Of a stretch of 15,697 nt of DNA, positions 7,681-14,956 are shown one piece after another (the first letter of the stretch is position 1; each line of letters opens with the position of its first letter). The stretch comes from Gallionella sp. GTDB taxonomy: Bacteria > Pseudomonadota > Gammaproteobacteria > Burkholderiales > Gallionellaceae. Position numbers and translations under genes: made by a program. The notes below the pieces were generated by a model that was not told the origin of the DNA, made no database searches, and saw only the letters and a program-made list of their open reading frames with translations. The stretch lies in assembly GCA_025362155.1 (NCBI GenBank), contig JANYHX010000241.1:1-15697 (forward strand), given 5' to 3'.

Positions 7681-9291
7681 GTGGCTAGCATTTCCATTTT
7701 TCTGCGGGGCATGAAAGATCGCCCCGCGCTCCTCTCATTTTTATGGGTAGCCACGTTCATCATCTCGCTTTGTCTGGTGTTTGTTCCGTGCTGGGAAAGA
7801 AACGACGATGTTGCCATGTCAATGATCGCCCATGGCTACGGGCTTGCCGCCTATAGCTCACCGCACCTGTTTTTTTCCAATATTCTGTGGGGTTACCTGG
7901 TTCGCGTCATACCAACCGTCAGTGGTGTATTGGGCTATTCGCTCGCTACGATGGGCGTTTTGCTGGTGCTCGGGTGGGCGACTCTATATTTTCTGGTTCG
8001 ACTGGGCGCAGGCTACCTCATCGGATTGCTTGCGGTTTCATTGCTTATTGCGCTGCCTACGCTGGTTCCCCAGTTCACGGTTAACGCCGGGCTGTTGACC
8101 GTGGCTGCTGTCATCGGTTGGCAGGTTTATGCTCGACTTGGGGGGAGGAGCATTCTTGTGTCTGCGTGCCTGCTCGCATTCTTGGGCTACCTGATACGGG
8201 ACAAGGAATTTTTATTAGTGCTAGTCGTGGCAGTGCCTCTGCTGCCTTGGCGCGCATTACGACAGCGGCAGGAAATGCAGATCGCTTTCTTGTTGTTAAG
8301 TGTGGCGATTGTCTCGGCCTCAGCCTTTGATCATTGGTCTTACAGTGGCCCGGAGTGGCAACACTTCATGGAGATGTACCCCAGCCTGACATCCATCATC
8401 GACTTCCAGGCCGGAGAGCATCTCAAACAACACCCGGAAATATTAGGTCGGCATGGCTATTCTCAAAATGATATTGATCTGGTTATAAATTGGTTTTTTG
8501 TTGATCCGCACATTGCTGACCCGAAATCACTGAAGGCGATGCTGGCTGAACTCGGCTCTTTTCCCATGCAGGAGGGTAATGTCCAATCTGGCTTTGTGGC
8601 CATTAAAGCACTATTTGTCCCCGTGTTGCTGCCGATACTTTTGTCGGCGCTACTTCTCCTTGTGCTGATGCCACGATGGTCGGTGGCGCTTGCCTGGGTA
8701 CTCTGTCTGGTAGCTTTGTTCGCCATGGGTTTCATGGGGCGCCCTGGTCAGTTGCGGGTATATGTGCCTTTGATGAGTTTGTTATTCGTTGCACCTCTCA
8801 TCTCAGGAGGAAAATATATAACCGGTGCCCGGCAATGGATGGCGCTGCCAATACTGTTAGCGGCCTGCATTGCGAACGCTTATTTACTCATTCCTCAAGC
8901 ATTGATATCCAAGCAATGGGCACAACAAGTTCAGAGTGATATCCATGGCTTTCCCGCCGGGCCTATCGTCATCTGGGGAGGAGATTTTCCCTACGAACTC
9001 GCCTTTCCGGTATTAGCCAACGACCTGAGTTCCCGCAAGATCAAGCTGTATGGACTGGACGGATTCACTCACGCCCCTTTTTCAGTGGCTAGTACCGAGC
9101 AGGCGTCGGGTCGTGAAATACTGGAAAGTTTACGCACAGCGACAGGAATTCCGATCATTGCCTCATCAGAAAGGATGGCGATGCTGCGCATTTATTGCAG
9201 GGAACATTTAAACGGACAACTACACAAGCTCGCAACATCTCAAACTCGATCGCTCACAATTGAGCAGCTACGCTGCGAGACGAGCTATTGA
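7681..9291 (+). CDS. Unrecognised polytopic membrane protein, candidate GT-C transferase
   Basis: I cannot assign this 536-residue protein to a named family. It has about ten to twelve membrane helices in two blocks (about 14-210 and 305-402) and a loop of about 90 residues between them. A soluble C-terminal part of about 130 residues follows. After the first helix comes ERNDDVAMSM (Asn41-Asp42-Asp43), an acidic pair placed as in GT-C glycosyltransferases. Its position beside gtrA and the GT2 gene makes it the obvious candidate for the final periplasmic transfer, by analogy with the serotype-specific GtrC-type genes. This is inference. The start is uncertain: GTG at 7681 lacks a good ribosome binding site, and ATG at 7711 (Met11) is possible. 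The stop codon lies inside an inverted-repeat element that appears to have landed in an original TAG stop. Confidence 0.6.
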   Translation: MASISIFLRGMKDRPALLSFLWVATFIISLCLVFVPCWERNDDVAMSMIAHGYGLAAYSSPHLFFSNILWGYLVRVIPTVSGVLGYSLATMGVLLVLGWATLYFLVRLGAGYLIGLLAVSLLIALPTLVPQFTVNAGLLTVAAVIGWQVYARLGGRSILVSACLLAFLGYLIRDKEFLLVLVVAVPLLPWRALRQRQEMQIAFLLLSVAIVSASAFDHWSYSGPEWQHFMEMYPSLTSIIDFQAGEHLKQHPEILGRHGYSQNDIDLVINWFFVDPHIADPKSLKAMLAELGSFPMQEGNVQSGFVAIKALFVPVLLPILLSALLLLVLMPRWSVALAWVLCLVALFAMGFMGRPGQLRVYVPLMSLLFVAPLISGGKYITGARQWMALPILLAACIANAYLLIPQALISKQWAQQVQSDIHGFPAGPIVIWGGDFPYELAFPVLANDLSSRKIKLYGLDGFTHAPFSVASTEQASGREILESLRTATGIPIIASSERMAMLRIYCREHLNGQLHKLATSQTRSLTIEQLRCETSY

Positions 9292-9414
9292 GCATTACAT
9301 AATTCGCGACAACCATTCCGTTCGGGCTGAGGTATCGAAGCCTAAGGCTGGTACAAGGTTTCGCCCTTCGATACCTCAGGGTGAACGGTGTAATGAGTTA
9401 TGTAATGCTCAATA
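9286..9414. mobile_element. MITE-like nested inverted-repeat element with TA flanks
   Basis: An 18-bp perfect outer inverted repeat (9285-9302 and 9398-9415) encloses an imperfect inner one (9318-9340 and 9366-9388; 20 of 23 pairs). The central loop is 25 bases. The inner arm (CCGTTCGGGCTGAGGTATCG and its complement) resembles the short REP-like palindromes scattered through many proteobacterial genomes. Each outer arm contains TA next to TTGAGC, so the element can be read as 9288-9412 with 15-bp terminal repeats and a TA target duplication. That is the pattern of MITEs mobilised by Tc1/mariner-IS630 type transposases. It contains no gene. Because the arms are palindromic, the exact ends are inferred. 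Transcribed, it would fold into a long hairpin between the upstream membrane protein gene and wecE. Confidence 0.72.
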
Positions 9415-9465
9415 GTGAAGCGGCACAATTGTTTAATTTTCGTAACTAGTTAAAAATGAGAAGCC

Positions 9466-10593
9466 ATGAATAATATTCCATTCAATAAACCCTACATGAC
9501 GGGCCGCGAACTCTGGTATATCGCACAGGCGCATACCAATGGTCACCTCGCTGGTGATGGCATGTTCACAAAAAAATGCCATGCCTGGCTGGAAGCGCGC
9601 ACTGGTACGCATAAGGCATTGCTCTCCCATTCATGCACCGCAGCTTTGGAAATGGCAGCCATCCTTGCGGATATCCAGCCGGGCGATGAAGTGATCATGC
9701 CTTCCTACACTTTTGTCTCTACGGCTAATGCCTTTGTTTTGCGTGGGGGTGTGCCAGTCTTTGTGGACATTCGTCCGGATACGCTCAACATTGACGAGAC
9801 CAGGATAGAAGAGGCCATCACGCCGCGCACCAAGGCCATCGTGCCAGTACATTACGCAGGGGTAGCCTGCGAAATGGACGTCATCATGGGCATCGCACAG
9901 CGGCATAAACTCTTGGTCATAGAGGATGCTGCGCAGGCTGTCATGTCTACCTACAAGGGTAAGCCGCTGGGTACGGTCGGACACTTGGGTGCCTATTCTT
10001 TTCATGAAACCAAAAACATCATTTCCGGGGAAGGCGGTGCCTTGCTGGTCAATGATGAGCGCTTTGCCGAACGCGCGGAGATCATTCGCGAGAAAGGTAC
10101 TAACCGCAGCCAGTTTTTTCGCGGCCAGGTAGACAAATATACCTGGATGGATATTGGATCGTCTTATTTGCCTGGCGAAGTAATCGCGGCATTTCTTTGG
10201 GCACAGATGGAAGAAGCGCAGACCATTACTCAGAGGCGCTTGGATCTCTGGCATCGATACCATGAAGCATTGTCTGCGCTTGAAGGAGTGGGCAAGTTAC
10301 GCCGCCCTATTATTCCGGAAGGTTGCCAGCACAATGCTCACATGTATTACATCTTGCTTGAGTCACTGGAAAAACGGACCGAGGTGATCGCCAGACTGAA
10401 AGAACACAATGTAAATGCCGTGTTCCACTATGTGCCGTTACACAGCTCCCCGGCCGGGAAAAAATATGGGCGAACCAGTGGCGAATTACGGCATACCAAT
10501 AATCAGGCAGAGCGGCTATTACGACTGCCTTTGTGGCTGGATATGGCTGAAGCGCAAGACAGGGTGATCACGCAATTACAGGCGATTATTTAA
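9466..10593 (+). CDS. wecE: dTDP-4-amino-4,6-dideoxygalactose transaminase
   Basis: WecE (RffA) is a PLP enzyme of the DegT/DnrJ/EryC1 family. It converts dTDP-4-keto-6-deoxyglucose to dTDP-4-amino-4,6-dideoxygalactose using glutamate. The 375-residue product is nearly full family length (376 in E. coli). It contains long stretches that I recall as near-identical to E. coli WecE: IQPGDEVIMPSYTFVSTANA (70-89), VPVHYAGVACEMD (126-138), IREKGTNRSQFFRGQVDKYTW and ERLLRLPLW. The PLP-binding lysine is Lys183 in SFHETKN; Asp154 and Gln157 in EDAAQ contact the cofactor. The start at 9466 follows a weak GAGAAG site. It lies 51 bases past the MITE-like element and is the last plus-strand gene, converging on the gene ending at 10666. 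RmlA/RmlB, which would supply the substrate, are not in this window. Confidence 0.93.
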   Translation: MNNIPFNKPYMTGRELWYIAQAHTNGHLAGDGMFTKKCHAWLEARTGTHKALLSHSCTAALEMAAILADIQPGDEVIMPSYTFVSTANAFVLRGGVPVFVDIRPDTLNIDETRIEEAITPRTKAIVPVHYAGVACEMDVIMGIAQRHKLLVIEDAAQAVMSTYKGKPLGTVGHLGAYSFHETKNIISGEGGALLVNDERFAERAEIIREKGTNRSQFFRGQVDKYTWMDIGSSYLPGEVIAAFLWAQMEEAQTITQRRLDLWHRYHEALSALEGVGKLRRPIIPEGCQHNAHMYYILLESLEKRTEVIARLKEHNVNAVFHYVPLHSSPAGKKYGRTSGELRHTNNQAERLLRLPLWLDMAEAQDRVITQLQAII

Positions 10594-10665
10594 GCAAAGC
10601 GATCAGGGATGAAGTACAACTTTGGTTAAGGCAAGCCAGGTGAACGAATGCGGCAAACTCGGCTA

Positions 10666-13044
10666 CTATTTTATCTGCTCAGGATTATTTTTTGCATTAG
10701 GCGAACTATTGCAATAAACAGAAATCAGTCTTCCCGATGCACATTTTTCATATTGATCTGCGACATCTCCGTAAACCATATTCAAAGGTGACAAAATATC
10801 TCCTTCACGATAGATTGCACTGCCAAATAAATCATGCAAATGAACAACATTGGGACTTGTTTCTGATAGCGAATGAATGTCTATACTATGCCCTATGTCA
10901 CTATCAACGAACAAGAATGTGGGTTTGTTTATCAATATAGCTTTTACAGCTTCTTCTACTTCTTTGGGAGTGGCCAAATTTGTGAGGAGTTCATTGTAGG
11001 GCATTGCACTATATTTGCCAGCCAGAATTGGCAGTAGATGGTCATATTTCGAGATGATGTAAATTCCTTTTATATCGGGGCTGTATTGCTTAATTAGAAT
11101 GGTGGCTTCTTCAAAGAGTTCAGGCTCCATCGTTGATGTAAAAGACGCATCTTCAAATGACCACTGATATAACTGATGATTCGCGAAGGTCTTGTTATAA
11201 GAATGCTGGTTTTTGTAAAAGTGAAAAGACGCTGCAATGTACACAAATAATAGCGGCACAAACAGGAGCGTCTGTATCGTTGCTATTTTTTCTTTACCTT
11301 GAATATTAGATATCCACCCGTGATATAGGGCAGCAATCCACAAGATAAAAACGGGAGCAATACCCCATATATGATGTAAGGATGGATACCAAATATAATA
11401 TGTCAGGCTCATTACAAAGTAGAGAGCCAGTCCCACTGTAAGAATCTTATATGCTTCGCTTTGTTTTACCCATATTGTGACCGCCAGTAATGCACCAACC
11501 CATACCAATAAAGAAAAGATGTGCGGGGAGGTAATTTGAGGAGACCCCACCCCCATGAGCATATAAATCGCTGTAGGATTTGAACCTGGCATAGGATAAA
11601 AATAAAGCATCAACCCAAACACCAGCATTACGCAACCAAAGAATAGCGGCAATTGTTGAAATGGTCGCTGTTTTAAACTCTTAAACAAAAGGGCGCCTCC
11701 TACGGACAGCGAGAGATACAAACCAAAATCCTTGCTCCACAAAATTGCAAACAGGGCGAAGCCGCATGCGAAAAATAAATATGCTTTTCGATCTAGTGCC
11801 AAATAGCGGTATAACAGATAAAACACTGGGACATCAAAGATATGCCGCACTGGATTAAACCCCGGGGGCAACTTAATCAACTCAATTCCAAGCTCAAGCA
11901 ATGCAGAGATTGCCAGAATGCCCGCAAAAACCACCGTATCCAATCTTCTGAAAATAAGCCAAACACCCCATAAAAAAATGGCAAAACAAATAAGGTAGGC
12001 GGAAAAGAATTCTTTGAAGTACCCTTGATAATTCATCATCCCCAATGAGTCAAGGAGTTGACCCTGTGTAATAGTACTTAACCAGCCATAAACCATGGTC
12101 TGCTTATCCGGTGATGCCCCCTTAGACAGCGCATACATAGGACCAAAGTTATAATTATGATGATAAAAGAACCAGCCTCTTGTTTCCCTCGCCTCTGACC
12201 TGACTTCGTTTCGTTCAATAAAATCATTTTCTTCAGTTGAAAAGCGACGTGAAGAATCGATAGAATTTAATGTCCCATACTCCATTTGCGAATATTCAAT
12301 TTTATTGGTCTTATTCGCTGAATGTTTTTCTTTTCGGGGATCATATAGCTGTATTCCTACTATTTTGTGTTTGTTTAAGAAATTGATGTTATCAACAATC
12401 TTTCCAGATTTTAGAATCGTCTTCTCAGAGATGTTTAGATAATCATTCCCAATCAACACTGGGTTTGTAATCAACGGTACAAAAATGGACACATATTGGA
12501 TAACTATTACGCACAGAACAATCGCCAATAACCATTTTGGCATGGGAAGAGTCAACCATTGTTTTCGCCAAAGGGAAAAAGGAAGCCACAAAAATAGCAC
12601 CAGCCATACTACGGAGAGTGTACCTATAAGCGCCATCCTCTCTTTATTTGCCAGCAACAGAGCTGCATTAACCATGAAGATCGCCAGGAAATAAGCCCAC
12701 ATTCTTGGGAATTGATCTCTATGGAATTTTTCTTCCCCTTTTACAATAATTCGGGTTAAAGCGATAACGAGTGGGTAGTAAGCGAATATCCCCACCACAG
12801 GTAAAACATACTGCAATAACGATGTTGTCTTTCCGCCTACTGGGGGGGCGCCTGTCCAAGGATACAAGTTTGAGTAAAGATTTTCGGGTAGGTGGAAGAC
12901 CTGTCCCAAAAAACCAGCGATATACATAAATACGACAATCAGGCCAGCGCTGCAAATCGAGAAATGCGCCACCAATAAATTATGCAAGCTTTTCCCGGCC
13001 AAATACTCCTCGCACTGTTGCATCCACTTCATGTCATTTACCAC
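10666..13044 (-). CDS. Large orphan polytopic membrane protein (792 residues)
   Basis: I do not recognise a named family. The protein has an N-terminal block of membrane helices (about 28-50, 76-100, 116-132, 138-158, 170-192) and a large polar region (about 193-345). A second helix block follows (about 345-620), then a soluble C-terminal domain (about 625-792). Landmarks are ENLYSNLYPWTGAPPVGG (54-71) in the first loop and FFYHHNYNFGPMYALSKGAS (292-311) at the end of the polar region. The size and the two large extracytoplasmic-looking domains fit a GT-C-type or oligosaccharide-transfer protein, but no catalytic motif can be named. The GTG at 13044 lies 13 bases after the preceding gene; ATG at 13032 or 13023 are possible starts. 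It is AT-rich like its operon neighbours. Confidence 0.6.
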   Translation of the reverse strand: MVNDMKWMQQCEEYLAGKSLHNLLVAHFSICSAGLIVVFMYIAGFLGQVFHLPENLYSNLYPWTGAPPVGGKTTSLLQYVLPVVGIFAYYPLVIALTRIIVKGEEKFHRDQFPRMWAYFLAIFMVNAALLLANKERMALIGTLSVVWLVLFLWLPFSLWRKQWLTLPMPKWLLAIVLCVIVIQYVSIFVPLITNPVLIGNDYLNISEKTILKSGKIVDNINFLNKHKIVGIQLYDPRKEKHSANKTNKIEYSQMEYGTLNSIDSSRRFSTEENDFIERNEVRSEARETRGWFFYHHNYNFGPMYALSKGASPDKQTMVYGWLSTITQGQLLDSLGMMNYQGYFKEFFSAYLICFAIFLWGVWLIFRRLDTVVFAGILAISALLELGIELIKLPPGFNPVRHIFDVPVFYLLYRYLALDRKAYLFFACGFALFAILWSKDFGLYLSLSVGGALLFKSLKQRPFQQLPLFFGCVMLVFGLMLYFYPMPGSNPTAIYMLMGVGSPQITSPHIFSLLVWVGALLAVTIWVKQSEAYKILTVGLALYFVMSLTYYIWYPSLHHIWGIAPVFILWIAALYHGWISNIQGKEKIATIQTLLFVPLLFVYIAASFHFYKNQHSYNKTFANHQLYQWSFEDASFTSTMEPELFEEATILIKQYSPDIKGIYIISKYDHLLPILAGKYSAMPYNELLTNLATPKEVEEAVKAILINKPTFLFVDSDIGHSIDIHSLSETSPNVVHLHDLFGSAIYREGDILSPLNMVYGDVADQYEKCASGRLISVYCNSSPNAKNNPEQIK

Positions 13045-13057
13045 TTAAGATTATTTT

Positions 13058-14365
13058 TTATAAATAGGTAATGTTCACCAATGAAGCGCTATTGGAATTT
13101 AACTGTGGCTGATTTTTCTGCGTCAATTGGCTAATTTCATAAAGCATAGTGGTCAGTAAAGTAAAGTTCAGGATGGGTCTGAGAACGCTCCCCATTCCCA
13201 ATGTCCAATGAACCTCAACAATTGAGTTGGTCAGATATGAATATTGCTCACCTATTGTCTGCCTTGCCAAAGGAATCAAATCGAGAGGTGCAAATAGCAG
13301 TATTAGAATGGCTAAATAAGCATTTTTGAATTTCATTGTGAGAAATATAGGCAATAGCGTGATATAAAAAATAAGGGACCACCCGCCTACCCATGCTCCT
13401 AAATTAGTAATTGCAACTAGCAAAATGGCAAATATTTGCGTATCACTTAGTGGCTTATTTTTGCTGTATAGAACAACAAATATCCATGCAAGAACAAACC
13501 AATTGATTGCCAAGATTACATTGGCAATGGCATGTAGATTGAAAAAGTAACTGTACTTGGTTGCATGTTTAATTGCTTCATGGTTAAACACATAAGAAAA
13601 CGCCGAGATGCTTGACGGCATTGCCATTACCTCTTTCAACGAAAGAGTCGCGCCAATTTGCGAGAAGTGGAACATGTTGCTAAAAATGAGCAGGAAATGG
13701 GAGTCAAATAGGATGCCAGTAAACACAAATAGTATGCTGGATAACAAGGTAGCAAGCCAAAAATATTTCCATTTGCGCCTAACCAGATAAAAAAATATCA
13801 GCAACGCGAAATAGGGCTTTAGATTAATCAACACAGCGATGCAAAAAACTCGATATAAGCCTTCGCTACTAAGCATGAGTGCGATAAACACCAGCGTATA
13901 GATAATGAGATTCCCACGCTCAAGTGCGAAAAGCATCGGAGTGCTCAAGATAATAATAAAATAGAGCAATGTTTTCTCTGCGCCGGTGAAACTATTCCAC
14001 AGCTTTGTCCTTAAAACGAGCAAGGGAGTAATCAGGTAACTGGATAGAAAAAAAAGTACAACAGAGAAAGCTGACGCACGTAACGCTACTGAATTGGAAA
14101 AAATTGTGTTACCTAAAAATATCTGCTTAATTAACTTGAGAAAAATAAAATTCAGTGGCGGATAAAATGATTCCCACACGGTGTATACACCGCCATTATC
14201 AGACCAAAATAAGGGGCGAAATAAATCCATAAAAACTTCATGCTTATAATAGAAAAATGGGCTAGGCAAATAACCATGCCGACCCAGAAACCACATATAA
14301 AAGAAGAACCCAAGAAACTGGATTCCTAAAATTAGCACTAAGGTGGGGGTGTGAGGGCGATTCAC
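13058..14365 (-). CDS. GT87-like polytopic membrane glycosyltransferase
   Basis: The 435-residue protein has about ten membrane helices. The first loop holds YKHEVFMDLFRPLFWS (Asp47) and then FYPPLNFIFLKL (68-79). Helix 4 is followed by ALERGNLIIYTL (148-157), and NLKPYFALL is at 181-189. The acidic residue after helix 1, the YPP box, the E-x-GN box and the K-P-Y box are the pattern of the GT87/DUF2029 branch of GT-C transferases, which use polyprenyl-phosphate sugars. Substrate is unknown. Translation starts at GTG 14365, with AGGA 6 bases upstream. It lies 46 bases after the 145-residue protein gene and 13 bases before the 792-residue one, so the three probably share a transcript. Strongly AT-biased base composition suggests acquisition. 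Confidence 0.6.
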   Translation of the reverse strand: MNRPHTPTLVLILGIQFLGFFFYMWFLGRHGYLPSPFFYYKHEVFMDLFRPLFWSDNGGVYTVWESFYPPLNFIFLKLIKQIFLGNTIFSNSVALRASAFSVVLFFLSSYLITPLLVLRTKLWNSFTGAEKTLLYFIIILSTPMLFALERGNLIIYTLVFIALMLSSEGLYRVFCIAVLINLKPYFALLIFFYLVRRKWKYFWLATLLSSILFVFTGILFDSHFLLIFSNMFHFSQIGATLSLKEVMAMPSSISAFSYVFNHEAIKHATKYSYFFNLHAIANVILAINWFVLAWIFVVLYSKNKPLSDTQIFAILLVAITNLGAWVGGWSLIFYITLLPIFLTMKFKNAYLAILILLFAPLDLIPLARQTIGEQYSYLTNSIVEVHWTLGMGSVLRPILNFTLLTTMLYEISQLTQKNQPQLNSNSASLVNITYL

Positions 14366-14411
14366 AAAATTCCTGTATTGTTACCAAGATAAACAAGGGA
14401 CATAAATAAAG

Positions 14412-14849
14412 TTACTCCTTCCAATGTTTCACTGGCATCCCATTAAAAGTGCCTGCAATGGCACCCGGGCTGGATGATTGTCCGCCGGAGGTTTTTAATG
14501 GTAAATCCAAGTGATCCAATCTGGTGGTGTAACGCTTGATTACTAGTGGGTTTGCGTTGTGCATTTCCAGCAGTCCAATGGCCAGTTGCATTTCCAATAC
14601 TGCGTCATTTAATTTTCCGGCCTTCTCATCAATTTCTGATGCGCGGAATAAGGCCGCAGGGTTTTGAATAAAGCTCATCAAAGCCACTCTTGTCTTTTCG
14701 TTCTTGGCAGCTTTTTTAATTGAATATGACATTGCTGAAAAATCGGGCATGAGTACTGCGATTGCTACGATAAACAATATAAAGGTTATCGCAGCCTTAA
14801 TCGAAAAGAGAACCAGTGACGAAACAAACGACGATGAAGTGGATTGCAT
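14412..14849 (-). CDS. Small single-pass membrane protein with a TPR-like helical segment
   Basis: The family is not recognised. The 145-residue product has a short polar N-terminus, one strong membrane helix (about 11-34) and a helical, charged domain. Residues about 66-97 (FRASEIDEKAGKLNDAV...AIGLLEM) have the spacing of one tetratricopeptide-like helix pair. The C-terminus is glycine/serine-rich. The helix could anchor the domain to the inner membrane with the bulk in the periplasm. The ATG at 14849 has AAAGGC about 9 bases upstream. It lies between a GT2 gene (107 bases upstream) and a GT87-like gene (46 bases downstream), so a scaffold or assembly role in the same glycan pathway is possible but unproven. 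Confidence 0.6.
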   Translation of the reverse strand: MQSTSSSFVSSLVLFSIKAAITFILFIVAIAVLMPDFSAMSYSIKKAAKNEKTRVALMSFIQNPAALFRASEIDEKAGKLNDAVLEMQLAIGLLEMHNANPLVIKRYTTRLDHLDLPLKTSGGQSSSPGAIAGTFNGMPVKHWKE

Positions 14850-14956
14850 ATGAATTAGCCTTTAATTTGAAAAATTAATGCTGATGAGGGTTTGTGCATG
14901 TAAATAATTGAGAGGAAAATCGATAGATTTTGGAAGTCGCATCTAAGGCAGTTGCA

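Noticed and set aside
9631..10263. 210-residue open frame on the minus strand within wecE
   Set aside because: It lies antisense to a gene with near-complete match to WecE, shows no recognisable motif and is best explained as a shadow of codon bias.
10594..10665. Bidirectional terminator between the convergent wecE and 792-residue genes
   Set aside because: Expected from the convergent layout, but no convincing stem-loop with a T-run was found.
14916..14931. Hairpin AAAATC-GATA-GATTTT after the right-hand GT2 gene
   Set aside because: Six-base AT-rich stem with no T-tract on the transcribed strand; too weak to call a terminator.
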